This document shows, piece after piece, positions 36,977-45,195 of a stretch of 64,000 nucleotides of DNA; positions within the stretch are counted from its first letter, which is position 1, and each line of letters opens with the position of its first letter. A program made the translations under genes and the position numbers. Below the pieces are notes generated by a model. The model was not told the origin of the DNA. It did not search any database and worked only from the letters and a program-made list of their open reading frames with translations. Source of the DNA: Paraburkholderia ribeironis (GTDB taxonomy: Bacteria; Pseudomonadota; Gammaproteobacteria; Burkholderiales; Burkholderiaceae); contig NZ_CYGX02000069.1 of the NCBI RefSeq assembly GCF_900019265.1, positions 1 through 64,000 of the forward strand, in the 5' to 3' direction.

Positions 36977-38026
36977 ATGACGACCGCGCACACAAGACGT
37001 CGCGACGATGAAGCGCCCAGGCAGATCGCGCTGGCTTTGCAGGGCGGCGGGATGCACGGCGCGTTCACGTGGGGTGTGCTCGACCGGCTGCTCGAGGACG
37101 GCAGGCTCGCAATCGAAGGTGTCAGCGCGACCAGCGCCGGCGCGATGAACGCCGCGGTGCTCGCATACGGGATAATGAACGGCGGCGAAAGCGGTGCGCG
37201 GCAGGCGCTGCACGACTTCTGGCAGGCGGTCGCGCAGTCCGCCGAGCGCTACAACCCGTTGCGCTGGATGCCGTGGCTGAAAGGGACGCACAGCTTCGGG
37301 CTCGATCATTCGCCGCTCTATGCTTTCGCCGACATGGCGTTGCGCATCTTCTCGCCATACCAGTTCAATCCGCACAACCTGAATCCGTTGCGCGAGGTGC
37401 TCGAGAGCCAGGTCGACTTTGCCTCGCTGCGCAAGCAGTGTCCGATCCGGCTATACCTGTGCGCGACCAACGTGGAGACGGGGAAGATACGCATCTTCAC
37501 GGACGAGGATGTCTGCGCGGACGCGGTGCTTGCATCGGCATGCGTGCCGACGCTGTTCCAGGCGGTCACGATCGACGGCGAGCACTACTGGGACGGCGGC
37601 TACATGGGCAACCCGGCTATCTATCCGCTGATCTACAACTGCAAGACGCGCGATGTCGTGATCGTCCACGTCAATCCGCTTGTGCGCCGCGGCGTGCCGA
37701 TCACGGCGGCCGAGATCCTCAACCGCATCAACGAGATCAGCTTCAACTCGTCGCTGATGCGCGAGATGCGCGCGATCGCGTTTGTCACCGATCTGATCCA
37801 GCAAGGCAAGATCGAGCGCGGCGAGTTGAAGGAAATGCTGATCCATTCGATTCGTGCCGACGACGCGATGTGCGCGCTCAGCGTGTCCAGCAAGTACAAC
37901 GCCGATTGGAGTTTCCTGTGCGATCTGCGCGACAACGGGCGGCGCGAAGCCGATGCGTGGCTCGCGCGTCACCACAGGAACATCGGCCAACGGTCGAGTA
38001 TCGATATCCGCAAGGAGTTTCTCTGA
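36977..38026 (+). CDS. Patatin-like phospholipase
   Basis: A 349-residue patatin-family acyl hydrolase. The oxyanion motif GGGMHG is at 23-28, the nucleophile Ser53 sits in ATSAG (the usual G-x-S-x-G with Thr, first position Ala) and the catalytic Asp206 in the DGG motif WDGGYMGN, completing the Ser-Asp dyad. No signal peptide or membrane segment, so it acts from the cytoplasm on membrane lipids or perhaps on storage granules. The start at 36977 is fixed by GAGGAG 7 bases upstream. It begins 87 bases after the cyclase gene and precedes the HD gene by 59 bases, suggesting one transcript. Confidence 0.9.
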   Translation: MTTAHTRRRDDEAPRQIALALQGGGMHGAFTWGVLDRLLEDGRLAIEGVSATSAGAMNAAVLAYGIMNGGESGARQALHDFWQAVAQSAERYNPLRWMPWLKGTHSFGLDHSPLYAFADMALRIFSPYQFNPHNLNPLREVLESQVDFASLRKQCPIRLYLCATNVETGKIRIFTDEDVCADAVLASACVPTLFQAVTIDGEHYWDGGYMGNPAIYPLIYNCKTRDVVIVHVNPLVRRGVPITAAEILNRINEISFNSSLMREMRAIAFVTDLIQQGKIERGELKEMLIHSIRADDAMCALSVSSKYNADWSFLCDLRDNGRREADAWLARHHRNIGQRSSIDIRKEFL

Positions 38027-38085
38027 GCATCGTGATGACGGCGGCGCAGGGCAGCCGTATGCTAGCGCCGCGCAAAGGAGAGGGG

Positions 38086-38700
38086 ATGAACCAGACGCAA
38101 GCGCGCTTCATCTCGTTGTGGTCGCGCAGCGGCGGCGGACATGCCGAGGCCGTCTATGCCGATCTGGCGCGATGCTATGCGGAACCGGCGCGTCACTACC
38201 ATACGCTGCGTCATGTGCGCCGCTGCCTGCGCGATCTCGATCTGGCGCGCGCAGCGGTTCCCGATCCCGATGCCGTCGAGCTTGCGCTGTGGTGCCACGA
38301 CGTGATCTACGTTCCTGGCGCGGGGGACAACGAGCAGCGCAGCGCGGACTGGTTCCGGCATCGGACCGACGGCCGTGTCACCGCGTCCGAGTGCATCTGC
38401 GCCATGATTCTCGCGACGCGGCACACGCGTGTGCCGGCCGGACTGGACGGCCGTTTCGCGTGCGACATCGACCTCGCGGTGCTCGGCGCTGCGCGCAGCC
38501 GGTTTCGCGAGGACGGGGTGCGCCTCAGAGCGGAGCGCCCCGACCTCGATGACCGCGCGTACGACCTGCACGAACGGACGATTCTGGGCGGCCTGCTCGC
38601 GCGTCCACGCATCTATCACACCGATTTTTTCCACGCGCGATGCGAGACGCGTGCGCGCCGTAATCTCACATGGCGGCTTGGCCTGCCGATGCCGGAATGA
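38086..38700 (+). CDS. Small HD-superfamily phosphohydrolase
   Basis: A 204-residue protein of the COG4339 type (predicted metal-dependent HD hydrolase). The family N-terminal motif RHYHTLRHV (H39, H43) and the central HD pair H71-D72 (WCHDVIY) are clear, with a later Asp in CDIDLAVLG as a probable fourth metal ligand. HD enzymes cleave phosphomonoesters or phosphodiesters, including cyclic nucleotides, but this subfamily has no established substrate. AAGGAGAGGGG precedes the ATG. Last gene of the cyclase-patatin-HD cluster. Confidence 0.85.
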   Translation: MNQTQARFISLWSRSGGGHAEAVYADLARCYAEPARHYHTLRHVRRCLRDLDLARAAVPDPDAVELALWCHDVIYVPGAGDNEQRSADWFRHRTDGRVTASECICAMILATRHTRVPAGLDGRFACDIDLAVLGAARSRFREDGVRLRAERPDLDDRAYDLHERTILGGLLARPRIYHTDFFHARCETRARRNLTWRLGLPMPE

Positions 38701-39078
38701 TCATGGAGCGGTGGATATTCCACTTCAACGGGGCGGTTGTCCGCCAGCTCATGAACAGACACTGACCAGATCACGCGTACGGGCTGCACACCCTCGAACA
38801 TTTGAGGCGGGTCTGCATCCTGCCTCAAAACCGATCGAGCTCGCCCCATGTCGAGGCCGGATTTAGATGTCCGCTGGTGTGCCGTCAGACAACACGTGCC
38901 GTCGCCGGGCGAGTAGCCGTGCCCGATGCCCCGCACACCGCCCGATTCGCTTGCGCTCGACGTTGCGCCGAAGGACGAAGAAGCGTTCAAACGCTTTCAA
39001 GTTAGGCCATAAAGGGCGGCCCGCCTGGAACTAGGGAAACTCCGTGTAAAACGAGGGACGGCTGCACCGTTAATTAAC
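38701..39078. other. Intergenic stretch, no gene seen
   Basis: Short frames occur on both strands but none has a recognisable family, start signal or consistent composition. It separates the HD gene from the candidate small transcript that follows. Confidence 0.5.
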
Positions 39079-39094
39079 TAAGGAAGGCTGTTCG

Positions 39095-39175
39095 ATGTTT
39101 GCCTCCGCTTTCAGCTCGGGTTTTGTCACGCGGCGGACGGCGCCGCAGTTCACCTCCGGGCAACGTCTGCGCTGA
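39095..39175 (+). CDS. Possible 26-residue microprotein
   Basis: An ATG with AAGGAAGG about 8 bases upstream opens a 26-codon frame ending at TGA. The peptide starts MFASAFSSGF and ends GQRLR: basic, without Cys. No homologue comes to mind. Support comes only from the ribosome-binding site and the context of a terminated short transcript. Confidence 0.3.
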   Translation: MFASAFSSGFVTRRTAPQFTSGQRLR

Positions 39176-39252
39176 AGGCTTCCTTATTTGTCACACGCAG
39201 TGCAAAGACAAAGGCGCTAATTGAAATTGAAGCCACAGGAGAAATTCACGAG

Positions 39253-39277
39253 ACCGCCCGAGGGCGGTTCTTTTTTA
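39253..39277 (+). terminator. Rho-independent terminator
   Basis: ACCGCCC-GA-GGGCGGT followed by TCTTTTTT. It has no annotated gene directly upstream other than the candidate small transcript. Confidence 0.92.
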
Positions 39278-39934
39278 TTGGCGGTCGCGATTACGACGTC
39301 TGGGAAGTGTGGGGCGTCGAGCTGGCAAGCCACGCCAGATAAGGTGCCATCAATGCGCAAGGCTTAATGGCGCAAATACGCGCGAAATAGTTCAATGCAC
39401 CATGAAACGATTTAATCGGCCCAATTGCGACGGGCTTATAGGCACTCGGCGCCAAACGTAGACTGTATCAATTCCATTAAGTTCCCGGCTTTCGAAAATA
39501 AATTTATAACGCGACCACATAGTCGACCGCCATTGCCTCATTTTCGAGCAATAAATAGCGGTCGACGTTTAATCGTTCCGACCCGATTACGTCACGCGTA
39601 TTAAAGCACTGTTGCGTATCAGCAACTCTCAATATTGAGATGTTGCAAATTACCTGTGAAAGGCGCAGTCGCGCCAAGCGGTGGATATTGCAATAAGTGA
39701 CGGTAAATCAAAAGCTTAACGCCACCCGCGCGTGCATTGTTGCGAATTTCGAAAAATCCTGTTGCGCAATTTGCCGGCGTCGCTACCAGGGTGTCCCCCT
39801 ACACTCACGGCTCGTTTAAAGGGTGCCCGGCCGATCCGGAAACGGTTCGGCTAACAGGGCGGCGGTGCATGCAATGTGTGCGCTGCTGAGGCAGGTCCCG
39901 CTCCCCGCGAAAATTTATCGAACTGGAGTACCAC
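39278..39934 (+). promoter_or_regulatory. Long AT-richer control region of the porin gene
   Basis: About 650 bases without a gene, clearly lower in GC than the flanks. It contains a 45-nt stem-loop (GTCGACCGC 39522-39530 with GCGGTCGAC 39558-39566, inner ATTGC/GCAAT) and a 14-bp palindrome TCTCAATATTGAGA (39627-39640) flanked by GCAAC and GTTGC; an earlier GTTGC (39611-39615) can pair with the same GCAAC. The last 100 bases before the porin probably hold its promoter (candidate TACACT at 39800), without a good -35. Confidence 0.55.
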
Positions 39935-41077
39935 ATGAAAAAGAGTCTCATCGTCGTTGCGGTTGCCGCATCGTTCGCTTCCGTCGCTCACGCACAAAGC
40001 AGCGTGACCCTGTATGGTCTGTTGGACGCGGGCCTGACGTACACCAGCAACGTTGACCACAGCTCGAAGTGGGCAGCAGGCAGCGGCGGCATCAGCCAGA
40101 GCATGTTCGGTCTGCGCGGTTCGGAAGATCTGGGCAACGGCCTGAAGGCAATCTTCACGTTGGAAAGCGGCTTCAACATCAACAACGGCAAGTTCGCTAA
40201 CAACAACGGCATGTTCAACCGTCAAGCGTTCGTCGGTCTGTCGAGCGCGCAATTCGGTACGGTCACGCTGGGTCGTCAATACGACGCAGCTCAAGACTAC
40301 CTCGCACCGCTGACCGCAACGGGCAGCTGGGGCGGTACGTACTTCGCGCACCCGTTCAACAACGACAACCTGAACACGAACGGCGGCCTGTCGGTCAACA
40401 ACTCGATCAAGTACTCGAGCGCCAACTATGCAGGCTTCACGTTCGGCGGCACGTACGGCTTCTCGAACCAGGCTGGCGCATTCGCGAACAACCGCCAGTA
40501 CAGCGTGGGTGCTGCATACCAGTGGCAAGGTCTGCACCTGGGCGCCGCTTACGCACAGCAGAACAACCCGGCTGCAAACACCAGCGGCGCTTCGGACGGC
40601 GTGCTGGCGAACACGGCAGGCACGATGACCGGCGACTTCCGTCAACGTCAGTTCGGCGCAGCTGCTTCGTACGCATTCGGCCCGGCTACCGTCGGTGTGG
40701 CATGGACGCAGTCGCGTGTCGACAACCTCGTCGGTGCTGCTGCGGGCCAACGTCAAGGTCATTCCAACAACTACGAAGTCAACGGCAAGTACAACGTGAC
40801 GCCGGCTCTGGGCCTGGGCGTTGCTTACACGTTCACCGACGCGCATGGGTATGGTGTGAACGCCGACGGCAACGACATGAAGACCCGTTACCACCAGATC
40901 GGCCTGCAGGCTGACTACTCGCTGTCGCGTCGTACGGACGTCTACGCTCAAGCCGTGTACCAGCACGCAATGGGCGACGGCGGTGTCGCTTCGATCTACA
41001 GCGGCGACAACACGCAACTGCCGTCGTCGTCGAAGAACCAGACGGCTGCTACGGTCGGTCTGCGTCACCGCTTCTAA
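39935..41077 (+). CDS. Gram-negative trimeric porin
   Basis: A 380-residue outer-membrane porin of the OmpC/Omp38-like Burkholderia type, letting small hydrophilic solutes diffuse in. A 20-residue signal peptide (MKKSLIVVAVAASFASVAHA) is followed by QSSVTLYGLLDAGLTY, the standard first strand, and the protein ends RHRF with the C-terminal Phe needed for outer-membrane assembly. The constriction-loop region around residues 100-130 (GRQYDAAQDYL) is typical. Codon use is strongly biased, which suggests high expression. It has its own terminator and a long upstream control region. Confidence 0.95.
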   Translation: MKKSLIVVAVAASFASVAHAQSSVTLYGLLDAGLTYTSNVDHSSKWAAGSGGISQSMFGLRGSEDLGNGLKAIFTLESGFNINNGKFANNNGMFNRQAFVGLSSAQFGTVTLGRQYDAAQDYLAPLTATGSWGGTYFAHPFNNDNLNTNGGLSVNNSIKYSSANYAGFTFGGTYGFSNQAGAFANNRQYSVGAAYQWQGLHLGAAYAQQNNPAANTSGASDGVLANTAGTMTGDFRQRQFGAAASYAFGPATVGVAWTQSRVDNLVGAAAGQRQGHSNNYEVNGKYNVTPALGLGVAYTFTDAHGYGVNADGNDMKTRYHQIGLQADYSLSRRTDVYAQAVYQHAMGDGGVASIYSGDNTQLPSSSKNQTAATVGLRHRF

Positions 41078-41103
41078 GCTTCGGCAGAAGCTGGTCGTAG
41101 TAC

Positions 41104-41132
41104 AAAAGGTGCCGTTCGCGGCACCTTTTTTT
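41104..41132 (+). terminator. Porin terminator
   Basis: AAAAGGTGCCG-TTCG-CGGCACCTTTTTTT, 27 bases after the porin stop. Confidence 0.95.
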
Positions 41133-41237
41133 ATGGGCGCGGCAGTCGATCTGCGACTCCCGATACTCCTGGAAATGGCGCACCGGATCACGCACGCCAT
41201 CTGGGTTGCGGGGCCTTCGCGGACCCCGCCACCCGCT

Positions 41238-41662
41238 TTAGAAAATCGTACGCAGACCGAGTGCAACGCCGGTCTGATTGTTGCGGCCCGGCAATTCGAC
41301 CGAGGCGGCACCCGATACCTTGTTGAAATCGACCGTGCCGTATACCTCGGTGCGCTTCGACAACGCATACTCGGCAAGCGCCACGAACGTGTAGCGATAG
41401 CCGCTACCCAGCTGGCCGTTGCCGATCGCCGCATTCGACATATGGTCGTAGTACGCCGCGCCGGTCAGCGCGAGCGCGGGCGTGGCCTGCCACGAGACAC
41501 CGGCGAATGGACCGTTGTCGACCCGAGCCCTTCACGATATCGACGCCTGGCACGAGCGTCTGCTGCGCGAGTGCGTTATCGGGACGACACGGGCTTCGTT
41601 GTCACGGCGAGGGCAGCCCCGCCCACGAGTGCGGCGGTCTTGAGGAGTCTTATTTGTCTCAC
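41238..41662 (-). pseudogene. Second porin, internally deleted and frameshifted
   Basis: A GTG at 41662 with an AGGAA site upstream opens a porin-like signal peptide (LLKTAALVGGAALAV). It quickly stops, while porin C-terminal sequence resumes in other frames: DNALAQQTLVPGVDIVKG (about 41525-41580), then after another frameshift DNGPFAGVSWQATPALALTGAAYYDHM and finally the last strands ending GLRTIF at 41238. Most of the roughly 350-residue barrel is missing. It is a decayed paralogue of the neighbouring porin, in the opposite orientation. Confidence 0.8.
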
Positions 41663-41702
41663 TGGAATTCCTGCGGATACGGTTATGGATTTTTCGTTCA
41701 AA

Positions 41703-41737
41703 CGCCCGGCGCGCGCCCGAGGGTCACGCGCCGGGCG
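41703..41737. repeat. 11-bp inverted repeat upstream of porin remnant
   Basis: CGCCCGGCGCG (41703-41713) and CGCGCCGGGCG (41727-41737) form a perfect stem with a 13-base loop. No T-run. Confidence 0.6.
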
Positions 41738-41940
41738 CGCCGATGATAGACCACCACCTGCACCGCGCCATTAGTCCTTTGGTGCAATAAGGTGTTGCGA
41801 TTTTTGACGATTCCACCTGGCGTCTGACAAGAGTTAACTTTCGTGGTCGCGCGCATGGGCTAACCTCAAAACTGATTGATTCATGGACCCCCTTTCGCGG
41901 CGACGCCAGCACGTGTGTTGCACGTGCGCGTTCTTACTAC

Positions 41941-42294
41941 ATGAATACTTCTCGTGCAAACCTGAGGGCTCAAGGGCCGACGATCCACGATCTGACCGAT
42001 GAACAATGGCAGTGCATCGCGCCACTGTTACCTGAGATGCTGGATCACGGCCCACGTCGCGGCCGTCCCAACATCGACACCCGCTGGGTCCTCAACAGCG
42101 TGATGTGGGTGCTTCATACGCGCGCACCGTGGAGCGCGATGCCCGAGCGCTACGTGCCTTATCAGACCGCGCATCGCTACTATCTGCGCTGGAAGAAATC
42201 AGGCGTGCTCAGCGCGATCGCGCTCGCGCTGTTCAAGACCGAGACGATCCTGGAGCGGCGCGCCACACGCAAAAGCGAAGCGCGTGCCGAGTAG
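41941..42294 (+). CDS. Lone DUF4096 (IS5/IS402-type transposase N-domain)
   Basis: A 117-residue protein matching only the N-terminal DUF4096 DNA-binding domain of IS5-family (IS402-like) transposases: DLTDEQWQCIAPLLPE...RRGRPNIDTRWVLNSVMWVLHTRAPWSAMPE pattern. The DDE catalytic domain is absent, no inverted terminal repeats or target duplications are visible, and a perfect terminator follows. It looks like a stand-alone, possibly domesticated protein rather than an active insertion sequence. Neighbour of the Crp/Fnr regulator, which it converges on. Confidence 0.75.
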   Translation: MNTSRANLRAQGPTIHDLTDEQWQCIAPLLPEMLDHGPRRGRPNIDTRWVLNSVMWVLHTRAPWSAMPERYVPYQTAHRYYLRWKKSGVLSAIALALFKTETILERRATRKSEARAE

Positions 42295-42333
42295 GCCGTT
42301 CAGGACCGTATCTTCTCTTTGCGACGATCACAC

Positions 42334-42371
42334 AAAGGCCGTCACTGGGCAATTCCGGTGACGGCCTTTTT
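42334..42371. terminator. Bidirectional terminator
   Basis: AAAGGCCGTCAC (42334-42345) and GTGACGGCCTTT (42358-42369) form a 12-bp perfect stem with T-runs in both directions between the DUF4096 and Crp/Fnr genes. Confidence 0.92.
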
Positions 42372-42407
42372 CTTGGAGGGTAGTTGCAGCATTGCGTTGC
42401 TGCGCAG

Positions 42408-43154
42408 TTAGATCTGTTCCTGGCCGAACGCGCACAGACGTTCGAGATCGAGCACGTCGATCTGGTTGTAGGAGAGGCGCAAAATGCGCAGCCTTTCGAG
42501 GTTTTGCAGCGCCTGGTTGATCCGCTGGCGCGAAACGCCCGCTAGCAGGCCGACTTCTTCCTGCGAAATGGCGAGCGTGCGGCCAGTGTCGGGATAGAGA
42601 TCAGGATTGAACAATTGTGCGAGCGACTGCGCAACTCGCGCATCGACATCCAGCAGACGGCTATTCTGGATCGACGCGATGAATTCACCCATGCGGTTGT
42701 TCAGTTGCCGGATCACGAAGCCGGTGAACGGCAGGCTAGACTCCAGTAGCGCATGGAACGTCGCGGATGGCACGAACATCACGAGCGAAGGTTGAATCGT
42801 GGCGACGTCGTATTTGCGCAATTCCCGTTTGATCACACTGCCTTCACCGAACCAGCCCCCGGGCGGCACGCCGGACAACGTGCAGCTGCGCCCAGACGCG
42901 TTGTAGATCGCGAGTTTGATGAGCCCGGAATGCACGCCGATCCAGTAGTCCGACGGCTCCTGGCGGCGCGCGACCCACGCTCCGCCGTCCAGATGCTCCG
43001 CATGCGCGGTGACGAGGACCATCGCCTGATGCTCGGCGGCCAGCGCCCGAAACCACGCGCAGCGGGCGAACAGCCGCGCCAGATCGGCGCGCGCCACCCG
43101 CTCTGGGCGGTATGGGCGGGCATCTGCCAGGGTGGTGAGCGGAGTGTCGTTCAT
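42408..43154 (-). CDS. Crp/Fnr-family transcription regulator
   Basis: A 248-residue regulator with an N-terminal cyclic-nucleotide-binding fold (about 30-150, GGAWVARRQEPSDYWIGVHSG ... PPGGWFGEGSV) and a C-terminal winged helix-turn-helix (EEVGLLAGVSRQRINQALQNLE). No FNR-type Cys cluster, so it is not an iron-sulfur sensor. It is divergent from an acyl-CoA synthetase, and a CRP-like dyad lies in the shared 157-base gap near its own start, pointing to control of itself and perhaps the synthetase. The ATG at 43154 is chosen over the frame to 43211. Confidence 0.88.
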   Translation of the reverse strand: MNDTPLTTLADARPYRPERVARADLARLFARCAWFRALAAEHQAMVLVTAHAEHLDGGAWVARRQEPSDYWIGVHSGLIKLAIYNASGRSCTLSGVPPGGWFGEGSVIKRELRKYDVATIQPSLVMFVPSATFHALLESSLPFTGFVIRQLNNRMGEFIASIQNSRLLDVDARVAQSLAQLFNPDLYPDTGRTLAISQEEVGLLAGVSRQRINQALQNLERLRILRLSYNQIDVLDLERLCAFGQEQI

Positions 43155-43212
43155 AGGCGGCTTGGGGAGTCTCAGGCTGAGGTCGGTTCGGCAGCGCCGC
43201 GAGCGTAGCACT

Positions 43213-43230
43213 CTGTCATTTGGATGACAG
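43213..43230. promoter_or_regulatory. CRP-like operator between divergent genes
   Basis: CTGTCAT-TTGG-ATGACAG is a perfect 7-bp dyad. Written as TGTCA-N6-TGACA it has the spacing of CRP/FNR sites but with an altered half-site, which fits recognition by the adjacent Crp/Fnr-family regulator. Confidence 0.6.
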
Positions 43231-43311
43231 ACAGTTCATGATGCCAATTGCTAGTCTATTTCATCAATCAGAATAGTTGACGGCGCGGCCCGCGCCTCAG
43301 GAGACGATGCA

Positions 43312-44943
43312 ATGAAGCACATGTTCGAAGAGGGCCTCGAGCGGCGCGAGGCCAACTATGTCCCGCTGACGCCAATCGATTTCATCGTGCGCGCAGCGGA
43401 AGTCTACGGCGAGCGGCTCGCGGTCGTCCATGGGGAGATTCGCCGCAGCTGGCGCGAGACCTACGAGCGGGCGCGGCGTCTGGCCAGCGCGCTGCAACGG
43501 GCAGGGATCGAACGCGGCGATACCGTCGCCGCGTTGCTGCCCAACATTCCCCCGATGATAGAAGCGCACTTCGGTGTGCCGATGGCCGGCGCCGTGCTCA
43601 ATACGCTCAATACGCGGCTCGATGTGCCGTCGCTGTTGTTCATGCTGCGCCACGGCGCGGCGAAGGCGCTGATCGTCGATACCGAGTATGGCGAATTCGC
43701 GCATCGCGCCGCGCTGGAATTTCCCAACTTGCGAGTGATCAGCGTGGCTGACGTGATGCCCGCCGACGCCGCGCAGTTCATCCGTACAACGGACTACGAA
43801 GCGTTCCTGCAATCCGGCGACCCCGCATTCGCGTGGCTCGCGCCGGCCGACGAGTGGGATGCGATTGCGCTGAATTACACGTCGGGCACGACTGGCGATC
43901 CGAAGGGAGTGGTCTACCATCACCGGGGCGCATATCTGAATGCGCTCAGCAATATCCTCGAATGGGACATGCCCAAACACGCGGTCTACCTCTGGACCCT
44001 GCCGCTCTTTCACTGCAACGGTTGGTGCTTTCCGTGGACGGTCGCCGCGCGTGCGGGCGTCAACGTGTGCCTGCGCAAATTCGACGCAAAGACAGTGTTC
44101 GAACTGATTCGCCGCGAGGGCGTCACGCATTATTGCGGCGCGCCGATCGTGCAGAGTGCGCTCGCCAACGCGCCGGCGGAATGGCGTGCGGGCATCACAC
44201 AGCGCGTATCGACGATGGTGGCCGGCGCAGCGCCTGCGCCCGCGGTGATCGCGAAGATGAAAGAGATCGGGTTCGAACTGACGCACGTGTACGGGCTGAC
44301 CGAAACCTACGGGCCCGCCGCGGTCTGTGCAAAACAGCAGGCATGGGAAGCGCTCGACGACAGCGCGTGTGCTGAACTGAACGCGCGGCAGGGCGTGCGC
44401 TATCACCTGCAGGCCGCAGTGGCCGTGCTCGATCCGGATACGCTCGCACCGGTGCCCGACGACGGCGAAACGCTCGGCGAGATCATGTTTCGCGGCAACA
44501 TCTGTATGAAGGGTTATCTGAAGAACGAGCGCGCGACCGAAGCAACCTTCCGCGGCGGCTGGTTCCATACCGGCGATCTGGGCGTGCGCATGCCCGACGG
44601 CTATATTCGCATCCGTGATCGCAGCAAGGACATCATCATTTCAGGCGGCGAGAACATCTCGAGCATCGAAGTCGAGGATACGCTGTACCGTCATCCCGCA
44701 GTAGCGGTTGCCGCCGTGGTGGCGATGGCCGATCCGAAGTGGGGCGAAGTGCCGTGCGCTTTCGTCGAGCTCAAGGAGGGGGCTCAGGTGACCGAGGCCG
44801 AGATCATCGCGCACTGCCGGCTCTTTCTGGCCGGCTACAAGTTGCCGAAAGCGGTGCGCTTTGGCGAATTGCCCAAGACGTCGACGGGAAAAATTCAGAA
44901 GTTCGAACTGCGCGCACGGGTCAAGGCGGAAGGCAATAAATAG
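43312..44943 (+). CDS. Acyl-CoA synthetase (AMP-forming)
   Basis: A 543-residue ANL-superfamily ligase that activates a carboxylic acid as an acyl-adenylate and transfers it to CoA. The P-loop-like motif YTSGTTGDPKG starts at 189, followed by VYGLTETYGP (A5), GWFHTGDLGVRMPDGY (A7) and ISGGENISSIEVE (A8), with the catalytic Lys in KTSTGKIQK. The closest functional groups are medium- or branched-chain acyl-CoA synthetases; the true acid is unknown. It is divergent from the Crp/Fnr regulator. Confidence 0.93.
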   Translation: MKHMFEEGLERREANYVPLTPIDFIVRAAEVYGERLAVVHGEIRRSWRETYERARRLASALQRAGIERGDTVAALLPNIPPMIEAHFGVPMAGAVLNTLNTRLDVPSLLFMLRHGAAKALIVDTEYGEFAHRAALEFPNLRVISVADVMPADAAQFIRTTDYEAFLQSGDPAFAWLAPADEWDAIALNYTSGTTGDPKGVVYHHRGAYLNALSNILEWDMPKHAVYLWTLPLFHCNGWCFPWTVAARAGVNVCLRKFDAKTVFELIRREGVTHYCGAPIVQSALANAPAEWRAGITQRVSTMVAGAAPAPAVIAKMKEIGFELTHVYGLTETYGPAAVCAKQQAWEALDDSACAELNARQGVRYHLQAAVAVLDPDTLAPVPDDGETLGEIMFRGNICMKGYLKNERATEATFRGGWFHTGDLGVRMPDGYIRIRDRSKDIIISGGENISSIEVEDTLYRHPAVAVAAVVAMADPKWGEVPCAFVELKEGAQVTEAEIIAHCRLFLAGYKLPKAVRFGELPKTSTGKIQKFELRARVKAEGNK

Positions 44944-44970
44944 CGCGCGTCATTGCATCGGGTCGTGCGC

Positions 44971-45195
44971 TCAACCGCGTGTGTCGACCCAGTGATGGGC
45001 CCAGCGTGTCGAATGCCGCAGAGCTTGTTCTTCGTTCGAGAAATAGTCGAGCGAATAGAACTGGTAGCGTCCTTCCGTGCGTGTGCAGCCGGCGCGTTCG
45101 AGCAGCAGGTTGGATGAAAAGCTACCGTCCGGCAAACGATGCGCGGAAGGTTTGACGGCATAGCCGTTGTAATAGTGAAGATGTTTGTCGTGCAT
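44971..45195 (-). CDS. Small hypothetical protein
   Basis: A 74-residue protein starting MHDKHLHYYNGYAVKPSAHRL and rich in Tyr, His and Trp, with a C-terminal SNEEQALRHSTRWAHHWVD. It looks like a small cytosolic beta/alpha protein seen as a stand-alone domain in Burkholderiales, but I cannot name the family with certainty. No strong Shine-Dalgarno is visible. It converges on the acyl-CoA synthetase gene. Confidence 0.6.
   Translation of the reverse strand: MHDKHLHYYNGYAVKPSAHRLPDGSFSSNLLLERAGCTRTEGRYQFYSLDYFSNEEQALRHSTRWAHHWVDTRG

Larger units (their letters stand above)
39079..39277 (+). ncRNA. Candidate small transcript with own terminator
   Basis: A short unit ends in a strong Rho-independent terminator (39253-39277). 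Its first part contains a tiny ORF (39095-39175) whose Shine-Dalgarno region TAAGGAAG (39079-39086) is exactly complementary to CTTCCTTA (39179-39186) just after the ORF stop. A second SD-like ACAGGAGAAA precedes the terminator. It could be a small RNA, a microprotein mRNA or both. No promoter is certain. Confidence 0.35.

Noticed and set aside
41759-41786. TGCACC...GGTGCA dyad resembling an NtrC site
   Set aside because: The spacer is 16 bases instead of about 5, and no -24/-12 promoter or nitrogen gene follows.
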